Shown here: positions 12,379-24,039 of the stretch, one piece after another
Layout of the letters: each line of letters begins with the position of its first letter
Position numbering within the stretch: position 1 is the first letter of the stretch
NCBI GenBank assembly: GCA_015680905.1
Contig: CM027383.1
Coordinates: 85,283,001 to 85,347,000 of the forward strand
Source of the DNA: Coptis chinensis
Taxonomy: Eukaryota > Streptophyta > Magnoliopsida > Ranunculales > Ranunculaceae
Length of the DNA stretch: 64,000 nucleotides
Reading direction: 5' to 3'
The notes under the pieces: generated by a model
What the model saw: only the letters and a program-made list of their open reading frames with translations
Database searches by the model: none
Told to the model about the DNA's origin: nothing
Made by a program: the position numbers and the translations under genes

Positions 12379-15182
12379 AGCATTTTGCTTGTCCTCAAGC
12401 AGATATGAGAAATTAGAATAAGTGACCAAAAATGGAGTTCTAACTAATCTCGTTTCGCTGAGTGCGATTGTTTTATCCTTCTTAGTCCAGTCATGTCATA
12501 ATGTTCTTATTTTTTCTTCTTGTAACCTTTATTCTTTTAAGTTAATCAATTACCTTTTAGCAAAAAAAAAAAAAAAAAGTGCGATTGCATTGACCGTATG
12601 CAACAAGGCCTTAAACCACTAAGAATTCCCTAGTGGACGAGTTATAGCCTCATGAGAGTTTTCCAGTGAAGGTACTCACAAACTTCATTTATACTACAAC
12701 GACTAAGAAATAAAACTATTGTTTCCTTATTTCTGTCTCAATTATCTATACATCTCACTTGTAATGAATAAGAATAACCAAGTCGAAACCTAAGCTAATA
12801 TATGCATAATAATCAATCATCTACGAATAAACATATATACAATGAGTAATACTATGAAATGCACTAACAGGTACAAGGAAGCTAAAGTCGATCAAACACA
12901 TCTGCCACTTACTATCACACTAACCTATTCCTAATTGAGCTAGAGGTTTTATTTAGGTGTTGCGGGGATTAGGTGATGGTTTAAGAATGAAGGAAATTGA
13001 TATTCAAAAAGAACCAGTCTGAGACAATAGAGTCTTCATATTATGTAACTAGAGAAAACCTTGTTCTTTACTTTTGCTTTTACACTTTGTTTCCATCCTT
13101 AGCCATTTTTTTCTTTTTCTTTAGCTTTTGACTCTTTTGATTCTGTTTTTAGAGTTCTATCTCTTTATTTATTTATTTTTTGGATGGAAACTTTTTTTTT
13201 TCTTATTTGAAGCGACTAACAAATTCTTGATTTCAAAGGTCTTTCCCTTTTCTATTCTTCATCTCTATTCTCAGGCTCGTTCTAAAATGGGCAGGTTGAT
13301 TTTTTATTTTGTTTTGTTTTTGTAAAAGGGTAAAGGATTCGCGGTTTATGAAACGCTAAAGAAAGGCTTAGAGGGGCGACTAGCGGAAAATAATTCATAG
13401 GTTTGAATTTTTGGCTATATTGATCCAAAGAGGGCCTAAATTCTTGCTTAGGATATGGTATAGTGATCAAGAAAGTGGACGTGTGATTTCTCTATCTGGA
13501 ATTTACTTCTCCCTCCTGTCATTTCTCAAATATTTCACTCATATAAGGCTTTAAGCTATATTCTCACAGGATTTGTAGAATAAGTACTCTAGCCTAGATT
13601 TTAGAAACTTACTGCCAATACAACATAGATACTCATGCAATATATTTATAGAAAGATGCAACGATTATTATCTACATATTAACTTAAGTTTCTAAAAACT
13701 ATTCTAATGCAAAAGTTAACGTGAACCTTCTAGATTATTAAGAGCATAGAGAAAGAACACAATACCAATATTCCTAAGTGTATAGCATCACTTTTTATTT
13801 ATATTTTTGAAATTTTTACTAGAAAATAAATGCATATTGTACATATCTATATCCTAACAGATGCCTTAATTACACGTATTTCTATGCCACCCCCAAACAA
13901 GAAGCATGCTTTGTCCTCAAAGTATTGAAATAAATAAGGTAGAAAAATACCATGGAAACTTGTGAAATTTGGAATATCTGGAAAACAAAGTTAAAACATA
14001 CTAATATAGAAAAATAAAAACAGATGCAACTATATATGAGTTCCACTCGTTATGGGGTTACAAGAAGTAAAGTGCTTGGGACGTAAGCATACACGAACTG
14101 AAACTAAAAACTTACCTTATCTCCATCGTTTAAGCGTCATCCTCCTCCTCTTCTATAAAGAAATGAGGTTCTTTCGCATCCTGCCACGCCATGATGATTT
14201 GCCAGGCTTCACACCATTTATCATCTACAATTGCTAACTATTAGCGGTTCCTACCTACGTGTATGATCACCTCGCGGAACCAAGCACCATAGGTGTCGCT
14301 TCCCAACAAGTCTTTGAAAGATTGCTCAGGTATGAATGTAGGAGATGTCATCACAATAACTACTCTCTAGAAGAGCTGCAAATGACCCTGGAAAACTCTA
14401 AAAAAATTAGAAAATTTTAGGGTTTGCGAAGGTCAGGGCGCGGGGCGCGCTCCGAAATGGCCTTTGAGGGGCGCGGGTCGCACTTAGGTCCAAATCGAGT
14501 TACAGGTGTTTCAGCGCTAGGTACACTCAGAATTTGTCTTGCTAGGGCGCGCTCCGTGTGTGAGGAGCAGGATGAAGGGAAAAACAAAAAGGAAAAAGGT
14601 AGAGGTTTAGGGTGAGAGATGAAAGTGAGATATGTGGGTTTTTTGTGTAGAATGAATCAAGTATATATAGGATTTTAGTTTCTAAAATGAATCGACAAGT
14701 TGTCAAAAATTTTAAAGCAATTGCCGGAAACAAAATATTTCCAAAACCTAAAACGGAAACAACCCATATTCCTTATTCCAAAACAAACCTAATATCTTTT
14801 AGATTGAATTTAGAATAGCCACTTCCTAACTCATTGAAATTTCATCCTACCACAATATCTAATCATAGCTACACCAATAATAGCAACATTCTCAACCAAC
14901 TCATTGCAAAATTACTTCTAAAATGGTGGATCAGATAAAAGCAATGCTAAAAATAATAATACCACCCCCAAACAATTCGGGAAGATGGGATTTATGCAAA
15001 AATCATCGCATGCTTAGACAAAATCCAATTTAAATTAAAATAGAAATTTAAATAACAATTAACTACAGAATTCAAATTTAACTACTGAAGTTAACAACTT
15101 AACATCCAATCTACTAAAAACAATAAAAACAACATCAAAACAACAAAGTGAGTCATTTATAGTCAGATACTCAAGACTATAT
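12379..15182. other. Non-coding interior of the Athila-like element
   Basis: About 2.8 kb where a complete element would carry its later pol domains or 3' region. No RT, RNase H or integrase motif is visible on either strand. It holds three extra purine tracts, a T-rich stretch (13080-13330) and a GC-rich patch (14430-14560) with GGCGCGGG/GCGCGCTC words, partly echoed near 18700. Confidence 0.6.
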
Positions 15183-16703
15183 CTAAAACATATGTATATA
15201 ATGAACATGCAGTTTACCATATATCAACAACCGAAATAGTTGTGGATCTTGCCATAAATAATTAACATGGAATGCACCCCCAAACAGAATCAAGCACCAA
15301 GATTTTCTACGATGCAACTTAGTGAAATGAAAGCGAAGTCTGATAGACCTAGAACGTAATTGAGCATACACCTTCTTTATCTTTGAACGAAAGGATGTCC
15401 AAGTGAATGATCGTGGGAAAATGGATGTTTGTGAAAGATATGTTAGATACAGATAAATTTTAGAAGGAAAGAATGGAGAAATTGAGAATGTGGGTTTAGC
15501 ACAAAACTCATTCATAGTGTAAGTAGGAACTGTCTTCATTCTGAAAATGAAGGTGTCAAGTGCCTTTTCCTTTGGAATTATTTCCGTATTATAAGGATTT
15601 AGAAAATCACGAAGCACAGGAGAAACAAGAGGGTCAAGTGCAAACTCAAGGTTCCTTTGAAAAGGTGGAAGGTGGGGAAAATTGGTGATGGAAGATAAAT
15701 GAGTGACAGGATGATGTGAGGTGGATGAATGGGGCTCGGCTAGAGCTCTCAGGTCTAGATCATTAGAAGTCTTGAGATATGCAAGACATTCCTCAATAGG
15801 TGGGTCAAAAGAATCACTGGGATAGAGGGTGAAAAATTCATCTTTCGTCATAGCGTCAAGGGATGAATGGATGTTGACAGGGAGGGACTCGCAAGGTGGC
15901 AAGGAAGAGTTGCAAAAGAGTCGAAGGAAATCTTCCTCGACTTCCAGGGAGTTCTTGTCAAAGTTGGAACTTCCAAAGGAAAGGAATTTGTGCATCTGAT
16001 TATCAGAAAACGTGGTTTTGAAATAATCTTGAGCTAAGCTTTCAATCATGCTAACCTCTCCATCTGAAGTCGTATCTGGGAACTGTTTCGTCATTTTAAA
16101 AACATTTACCTCAACAAAAAGATGGCTAAAAGACATGGACATCGAACCATCGCAGCAGTTTATGAGCGCGTTGGCCGTAGCCAAGAAAGGACGCCCTAAA
16201 ATGATCGGAACAGAGTCGTTAGCGACTTCTGTATTGAGGATAACAAAATCAGCAGGATAGTAGAAATCCTGAACCTTAACAAGCACGTTTTCAACCACAC
16301 CCTTAGGATACTTAATAGACTTATCAGCTAATTGCAACGTCATTTTAGTAGGTTGCATCTCCTGTAGACCTATTTGTTTATAGAGATAATAAGGGAGTAA
16401 GTTAACACTCGCCCCCAGGTCTAATAGTGTGGTCGTCGTGTGAGAATCTCCTAAGGTGCATTGTACAGTAGGACGACCAGGGTCCTTGTACTTAACAATT
16501 CCATTATGTTCTGTTAAAGTTGGAAACTGTTCAGTTAAAAAGGCGTCTTTAAGAATATTTGTCTTACGTCTAGTAGTGCACAACTCTTTGAGAAACTTAA
16601 CATGGTGAGGTAACTTTTTAATCGCTTCCAGAAAAAGTAGGTTTATCGTTAGATTTTTAAAAACCTCTCTAATCTCATCAAAATTTGTATCCTTGTTCAA
16701 CAT
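15183..16703 (-). pseudogene. Athila-like protease region, remnant polyprotein
   Basis: An open frame of 506 codons, continuous in itself but cut off from the gag start upstream by frameshifts. Around residues 90-200 it has a retropepsin-like fold signature: LLDLGASVNLLP (active-site loop, with Leu where most retroviral proteases have Thr or Ser, as is usual in this lineage) and later IILGRPFLATANALI. The rest is typical low-conservation Athila sequence. The open frame ends at 15183 without entering any RT motif (no YxDD). The protease would cut the gag precursor if it were made. Confidence 0.75.
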
Positions 16704-16827
16704 AGCTAATCTCTGGGGAAACGATGGTTTCTCTCTATATTTAGCATATGGATCAACAGGATGTTTAACCTTGGCTTTTTGTTTCTTAGGTTGTGGTTTA
16801 ACTGGTACCTCTACTGGGGTAGGATCT

Positions 16828-18487
16828 TCAGTTATTACTTCGGTATCTAGTACAATAGGGGCTACTGGTGGGCATAGTTATAGCGTTATCAACCACTCTG
16901 CCAGAACGGAGAGTGGTGATGGTTTTGAGCTCACCTACGTTTCCATTTTTATTACTAGTATTACTGTTTACCTCAAAGGCTGTGCTTGTTGTTTTATGAA
17001 TAGATATCGCTTGACCTGGAAACACACCTTTGGATTGTACTTTCTCTTGGGCTAACTACTGTAAAAAAAGTTGGATGGACTGTAAAATCTGTTGTTGGGT
17101 TTGCATAAAGGCGTTGAAACGATCTGGATGTGGAGGAGTGTTTGTTACAGGCTGTGTGATAGGAACTATGTCACGTTAATTATTAACAGGTAGGTTGTGA
17201 TAGTTATGATTAACCGGAACAATACCTCTATTTGCATTATAATTATTATTGTTATAATTATTATAATTACCTTGTCCTTGTCCTTGTCTCGGTGGAGCTT
17301 GATTGTAATTGTTTGCTAGCCTAACATTATCATTATTATACACTGGAGGTGTAACTTGTTGATTATTTCGCCAACCGTAGTTGGGGTTTTGTCGCCAAGG
17401 TACGTTAGGTTTGCTATTAATGGAACAAATATTGTCTGGCTGTGCGGATTGTTGTTCATAGACTAGAGGACAATAGGAGTCAGGATGTGCAAGACACAAA
17501 CAGAAATTACATGGAATAGAGTTGATATTCATGACAGGGGTAAGCTTTTGTTGAACAGAAATAGCTTCTACCTTTTTAGTGAGGAATTCAATTAGAGTTT
17601 TAAGCTCAGGATCATATTTTACCTCAAACATACTGGTAGCCTTAACTGTTGAAGAAGAACTAGCAGAGCGGGGGATATCGTCACTACCCCCAGTTATTAT
17701 TATGCCTTGTTTGATCTTTTAAAAATTTATAAGCCTCTGAGGCTCCTTTACTGAGGAAACTACCCCCATTCATTATATCAAGTACTTCTTTATGGTGGTG
17801 TAAAAGTCCCTTGAAAAAGGCACGAACTAACGTGTCTTTCGCAAGGTTATGATGTGGACACTCTATAAGAAGCTCAGTGAAACAATTCCAAGCCTCTGAA
17901 AAAGATTCATGAGGATTCTGTCTGAAAAAATGAATCTTGGAAAGCATTTCATCTGTCTTTAATGGTGGGTAAAAATGTTCCATAAACAATTGAACAAGTT
18001 TAGCCCATGAGTCTACAGAATTAAGCGCTTGGGCAGTTAACCAAGACGCCGCCTTGTCGGCTAGGGTGAAAGGAAACACCCTCAGTTTAATTTGTTCCGT
18101 ACCAACCGTAGGATGATGGAATGTGGTAAGGACTTGTTCAATCATACACATATGCTGATAAGGTTTTTCATGGTCTAACCCATGAAAAACGGGTAACAAA
18201 TTAAATATATTTGGGGAGATTCAGAAATCCCCCACTGGGTCTGCAAGAACGATGCAAGATTTTGGGCTATCATTCAAGGCTTTGTAAAAGTCAGAGAGAG
18301 GAGACTCTCTCTCTTCAGCCATTATATCAAGTGTAGTGTGTGGTATACTAGCTAGAGGTGTAGTGAGTGGTATACTAGATAGGCGTGTTTGTTGACGTTG
18401 ACATTTGATTACGTTAGGCATTTTTCTTCTACCTGACCTTAATCTCATGCATGCAAGACTAATACCAATCTTAACTAAACACAACAA
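16828..18487 (-). pseudogene. Athila-like gag, broken
   Basis: Capsid-type gag (retrotrans_gag family) between about 18199 and 17684 shows LADKAASWL and FFRQNPHESFSEAW. A zinc knuckle of the form C-x2-C-x4-H-x4-C follows near 17520, then an Asn/Gln-rich tail. Breaks: in-frame TGA at 18221-18223, a frameshift in the C5 run at 17687-17691 (minus-strand G5), a stop at 17176-17178 and another about 100 bases downstream. Gag would package element RNA into virus-like particles in the cytoplasm. Confidence 0.8.
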
Positions 18488-18850
18488 ACGTCAAAACAAT
18501 CCTGATATGCTAGTATAAATCCTCTAACAGGAGATGCGAGGAGTGAAAGAAAGAAGTACCTGAATGCCTCATTGTTTCGCTTATGAATAGCGTCTTGTAT
18601 ACGCGAGCTCAGTGTATTTAACAAGTTAGAAACACTGAATAAGTTGAAGAAATGAAAGTTTGTACTAACCGGGAAAATCGGGTTGTTCAATAAGAGGGCG
18701 CGGGTTGCGCTCAGGCTATTCTTGCGATTTTTTTTTAGTTTCTGAACCAAACGATCATAGTTAGAATCGAACATGGGTGGGTGGGTTTAATGGGACTTTG
18801 GGAAGACTAACATTAATACTAATGAAAACAATTCTAAACGGAACTAATAT

Positions 18851-18863
18851 GGCAGCGGCGCCA
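18851..18863 (-). promoter_or_regulatory. Primer binding site (tRNA-Asp type)
   Basis: The minus strand reads TGGCGCCGCTGCC two bases after the LTR terminal TATCA, one mismatch from the TGGCGCCGTTGCC tail used by Athila-lineage elements. Confidence 0.85.
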
Positions 18864-18865
18864 TT

Positions 18866-20421
18866 TGATAAAAATAAAACGATAGTTTTACCTACGAATA
18901 AATAACTAGACTTAAACCCAAGTAAAACTAAAACTGATTTACGCTTAATATTCAAAGTTTTCTACTCTCGATGCTATTACAATATAGTTGGAATAGAAAG
19001 TTCGTTCCACTCCTAGTTCTTTAGAATTCACGTTAGCTAAGATTATCAGTTCTATCAAAGTCAATGAGAGTACGGATTATATAATTATGCTAACAACGAT
19101 GGGAAATAACGTAATCGAAATGTTCTAAATAATAAGATGACAATTAAAATACTAAGGTTCGAATCTAGATAAAGAATTAGGAGAATTTGATTCCACCTTA
19201 ACTCGACTTAATTTACTAACGAAGAATTGTCGTAATCCGAATTGCAATGCTTCCGCATAACAATTGGGTGTTTTTAATCCCTAATTGTTAATGGTAATCT
19301 TTACCAACTAACAACTAGCATGTGAAGCAATCAAACCCATTCTCATGGTGAATTAATTACTTTCTAGAATGGAATAGAATATTACGAACTATTCTATGCT
19401 AATAACAATCAAGTTTTCATCAAGGCTTCTTCAAACCCCTCTAATAGAGGTTTTAGCCTTGATTCATTAAACTATCATTTATATATAAACAATAACACAT
19501 AGAACAACCCATTATTGAAAAAATAATTAAACTTATAAATCTAATTGAACAATAATAATAATGATTCCAAATGAATTAAAACAAGATTTAAAACTAATTT
19601 AGAACTAAGATGATGATTAACTAATTATCAATGAAGACAAACTAATTATGAATTTAAGACAACTAAAACTAAATAAGAATTGAATCAATAAACTAACTTG
19701 AAATTAAAAACTAATAATTTATTATAAAACTAAATATGATTCTAAATAATATTCATTCTTTGTTCTAACTAATCTATTGGAATGGAAAAAAACTAGATCT
19801 AAACTAAGTTATTGGATAATGGCTAACTAAAAAAGCTCGATCTTAAAAGCTAAGTCTTGTGTCTTCAAATGGAGGAGACAAGATCCACTTTTTTGAGCAT
19901 GGGCTGAGGAGCCATGTTTTGGGTTGAAAAATCGAGTCTAAAACCCAATTTCTTCAGTCCACAGAGGTATTTTCAGTTGGATTTGACTTCAACAGTCTTT
20001 TCATCCACTTATGGTCCTCTGATTGGGTCAAAGCTTAAACCATTAGAAAGCTCGTTCCGAGCCGGTCGTTTTGACATAAGGTAGGCCCAATTCTGAGGTC
20101 TGAGTCCAAAGATACGGCTTCCGGAAGTTATGCTGACTTTTGAGCGCTATTTCTGCCCGCGTTGACTTTGATTTTTCAACTTTGACCGGGCTTTAAAAAG
20201 GCTTTTTTTCCTTGAATCTTGGTCTTTGATCATAGAACTTCTTAGCAACCAACCTTTGCTCCATTATCTCACAAAAGGAGTGCATTTCTGTACATATTCG
20301 ACTCTAATGCCTGAAATACATAAGAACACGATAACACTACTAACTCTTACTTATTAATCACATAATTGATCTAAAAGTAATATTGTTAAGGGGTTAAAAC
20401 TACTGTTTTGGGCTCTTATTA
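18866..20421 (-). repeat. Athila-like 5' LTR
   Basis: Right-hand copy of the 1.55-kb LTR. Its outer two bases read TA instead of the CA of the left copy, and GATAG follows. Confidence 0.9.
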
Positions 20422-20426
20422 GATAG

Positions 20427-22333
20427 GCCCAAGACCTTTCCATACTCTGTAGGTCAGTGTCTTTCTAGTTATCTTGTGAGATAAACTATGGTAAAACTGT
20501 GTCATGCATATGGGTCACAACCCCCCACAGTTCAATGGTTACTTAACCTAATCAAACTTACATACAAAACACATTATACCGCAAATACTAAAAGAACATA
20601 CAACAATAATATGCACTCTTATGACAAGAATATACATTACTCAAGTCTATGATTATGAATCATATTAAACATAGTCATATTATGTTCATGCTATCTATAT
20701 GAAAGGAATCTACAAATGATTCTAAAGAATCTTAAAGAACAGAAGAATTAGATAAAAAGTTTTCTCCAAGATAATACCATTATCAATCTTCTTTTCATCG
20801 TTCAACATTCCAATTTTCATAGTGAGACAATTCACACACTTGTACATCACCTTGACTATTTATCCATAGTTAAAAGAGGATAATGGCTAATAAGACAATC
20901 TACAAGTGTTACATTTTATTGCCTAAAATAATCACAGAAGGATATTGTCTAATAAGACAATACATAACCTTATATCTTCTTGACTAAATTAGGTTTAGGA
21001 GGATATTAATTGTTTCACATATTATTTTCTCTTGTAGACAACGATGTTCATTACTTTAAAAAAAATGATATGGTTAAACTTCATGCCAACGGTAAAGAAT
21101 GCATTCATGCCAAACATAATTAATATCATACCATTGGTCAAGGAAAAGTAAACTTTAACTGCACCATTCATAACAAAAGGTATACAATATTAAACAAATT
21201 CAGCCACTGAATATGCAAAACAACAGAGGAATTCACCTCCTCTTTATACATGAGCTCAAGTAAGATAGAATATCATATCAACAAGATCTCAAGTGCAACC
21301 ACAACATCTAATGGCTCAACCCATTAGTGTCTTCAACTAGAAAAAATTTATCAATAAATTATCATCAAGTTCAAAGTAAATCCACGATAATTAATATTCA
21401 AATCTAGCATGTTACAAAACCTTAACATATGATATATTAGATATAAGCAACAAATTACTTCATCTAACATACATTTTCACAACATTACAATTATAATCAT
21501 CGTCTAACAACACGTACATTCAATAGAGGTAAGCAATTATGCATTGAATACATTATAATTACTATCCAAGATTTGAGTGCGGTTGATATTAACTATCTTA
21601 AAGTCTCTCTTAGACCATCTACATACATCTACATATGTACAAAGAAAATTAATATCAAACTACTTCTAGTCAAACCAATTAATATCTTAGTGATAAATAC
21701 ATATAAATTGTTGACAAGGTTATTAAAGAAGTTTAAGCTTAGGGATTTCCCTCCTAAGAATAAAAACTAGCATGCAACTCAAGGCAAGAATATTATCATA
21801 TAATCAAACCAAAAGAATTGCAAATAGTGAAAGAATACGATACCTAACCGATTGAAAAACCGGATTACCATATTTTTCTCCCTCCAGAAAAATAGTTCAA
21901 AAGAATTGTAACACTGAACCAGCTTAGGATGAATTGGGTATCAAGCCTTATACCACTGGAAAACTCTTTGAATCAGCTATCCAAACACAAGAAGCGGATT
22001 GCAAAACTGAGCCCTGAGCTGAAAGTTATAGCAGTTTCCATAATGAGTGACACAGCTGTCAAAAAGACGAACTTTGACGTTTTTCTTGATAGAAATATTT
22101 GACTCCTACAAACGTAGAAGAAAAGTCTACAACCATATAGAGTTTGATAAACCACAAAAGATCAATTAAGATTCAATCTTTAATTAGTTTCCCTAACAAA
22201 AACAAAATTATTAGAACATTTCTAAAGTCATAACCTAATAACACAAACAATAACTCAAAGTAAAAGACTTATATTTTGATTGTCGTATTAAAGCACTCTC
22301 CGTTGTTTTACTATGAAAATCTTTCCTTAAGAT
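20427..22333. other. Interior of the outer copia element, gag side, decayed
   Basis: Expected to hold the 5' half of the outer copia element on the minus strand. I see no recognisable gag motif, only AT-rich sequence with short open frames. The PBS expected just left of 22334 is not recognisable. Confidence 0.4.
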
Positions 22334-22814
22334 TGTTAGAATAGTTGTATAAAAATAGCAACTAGAGTAAAACAGAAGAAACAGTAGACGAACAGTAAAC
22401 AACCAAGGCGTCGATAAGACTGTCCTTAAAAAAAGATTTCGCCCCTTCCAATGGTGCAGAAAGGCAGCAGTGGCATCTTCTCCTCACAGGATACAATGGT
22501 TACAGCAGTTTGACTAGCACTAGAACAAATTACTCTCTAAAATGGCGATATAACTCTTTCTGATGGCTAATAGTAAAAAGAGAAGAAGAAAAAACAATAG
22601 GTGTTTTGTGGTGTGCGAGTTCTGTTTGTTTCTCTGTATGAGTAAAGTTATGTCTAGTATAGACGCACAACCCTGTTTATATAAAGATAAGGTAGGTTTC
22701 CCAAAACAAATAAGGAATCCTACTGGGAATAGAAGTCCGAAACTTGGTTTCCAAACCAGAGAAAGAAGCCTACTGGGAATAGTAATTTGAAATACCAATC
22801 AAGAGATTCCAACA
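22334..22814 (-). repeat. Outer copia 5' LTR
   Basis: Partner of 7856-8315, 21 bases longer, with the same TGTTAGAAT...CCAACA termini. Confidence 0.8.
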
Positions 22815-23786
22815 AAATCCTCTATCATCTTGTCAACCGATACTTCGATCATATTTTCTCATATTTTCTACAATATTAATCTTAGAGACATGATATTTTG
22901 GTCTGATACAGCATTATATTTTGTGGTAGCAGGTAGTGTGCTTAGTATGGGCGGAGCTGGTACAGTTTGTATCTTACAAATCCATGTATGGAACGGGGTC
23001 CAGGCTGAGTGACTGTGAACTGTCCATTCACAGCTAAGCAAAGACTAAACCCAAGGCTGTGGATCGGAGAGAGAGAGCACACTGGTAATTCATGCTGAAA
23101 GGAAACGCATTAACTCCAAAATGGCCATTATCTTTCAAAATATATAAGGAGGGGCCTCTGTTTGTTATATGTTTCAAAATATTATGTCTTGAGCTGGGTG
23201 GATCTATCTATTTTCTTCCATGTGTCAATGACCACGTTTTGACGAAGGCCCTCCAATGTCTAACCACCCAAAATACAAATCTGATACCTTTATTAATTAT
23301 CCATGAAATAGATGGAAGTTACTTCCCCTCACCCGCACTTGGAATATTCAAAATGCACTAATTTTGTCCATACAATTGACAATCCCACTGTTCGTGTTCT
23401 TCCCACCGACCCTACAAAAAATTCATGGCTTAGCCGATAAATGTAACAATCGAGCAGGGTCTATTTCTGGGCTTGAGAGGAAGATTCATGGACGAACCAT
23501 CTCGAAATTTCAAGGTTTCCTCATGCAAGAAAGATGTTGAATTGATTCAAGAATGGAATGCAGGATCAAAAAGATATTTGTATTTTTCTTTTGTTTTTAA
23601 GTAAAAAATAAATAAAGCAAATATCTTCTTAATCATATGTAGTGTAGATAGTCCCCAAAGTGAATTGATTGATCTTGATCATGCTTGCTGCAAGAAATTA
23701 AATATGCCCTAAATTTCTTCACATGCTATGGTGCTCAAATCTGCTTGCAATATATGACCGGGCCAAGATTGAGCTTCTCTTTATAA
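22815..23786. other. Spacer, no gene seen
   Basis: Unique-looking sequence between the copia nest and the Harbinger element. Open frames of 60-90 codons have no recognisable features. Confidence 0.4.
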
Positions 23787-23919
23787 GAACATTTGCAATG
23801 CAGGTGATAGTTTTCCCCCCGTCTATCACCGCCACCTCATCACTTTTCACTCCCCTTTTCACCAACCCGGTGAAAAACAAGGTGAAGTTGTACAATGCAA
23901 AGGTGATAAAAAATATTTT

Positions 23920-24020
23920 GGACGGGATGTTAGATTCCGTTTGGAGGTTTTTGATACGAGACGGAATGTAACATCCCGTCTGATATTTTATAACGAGACG
24001 GGATGTAACATCCCGTCTGA
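23920..24020. repeat. Subterminal palindromes, left end (3 copies)
   Basis: Three near-copies at 23920-23944, 23957-23983 and 23994-24020. The third contains a perfect inverted repeat: 11-bp arms AGACGGGATGT and ACATCCCGTCT around one central A (23996-24018). Repeated palindromes near transposon ends are plausible transposase or partner-protein binding sites, which is inference. Confidence 0.85.
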
Positions 24021-24039
24021 TGGCTCAATATGAACAGAC

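Larger units (their letters stand above)
10809..20421 (-). mobile_element. Athila-like gypsy element with gag and protease only
   Basis: LTRs of 1,555 bp (10809-12363) and 1,556 bp (18866-20421) differ at only a few percent of positions in the stretches compared. The 5-bp duplication GATAG lies at 10804-10808 and 20422-20426. A PBS matching tRNA-Asp (TGGCGCCGCTGCC) follows the 5' LTR and a purine tract (GTTTGGGGGTGG) precedes the 3' LTR. The 6.5-kb interior encodes gag and a retroviral-type aspartic protease, then about 2.8 kb with no coding sequence. No RT, RNase H or integrase is present, so this is a non-autonomous derivative that would need enzymes from a full relative. It lies inside the outer copia element. 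Confidence 0.9.
7856..22814 (-). mobile_element. Outer copia-type element, split by a gypsy insertion
   Basis: Two LTRs of 460 and 481 bp (7856-8315, 22334-22814) start TGTTAGAAT and end ATTCCAACA on the plus strand. Outer flanks AAATA (7851-7855) and AAATC (22815-22819) agree at four of five bases, as expected for one element. Removing the gypsy insertion (10804-20421) leaves about 4.4 kb of interior, a normal copia size. Minus-strand copia RNase H remnants lie at 9240-9690, next to the left LTR, which is therefore the 3' LTR. I find no clear primer binding site next to the right LTR, so two unrelated solo LTRs remain a weaker alternative. Confidence 0.7.

Noticed and set aside
13128..13325. 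Short hydrophobic open frame, possible membrane peptide
   Set aside because: Encoded by a T-rich tract in the non-coding interior of the Athila-like element; composition alone explains the Phe/Leu content.
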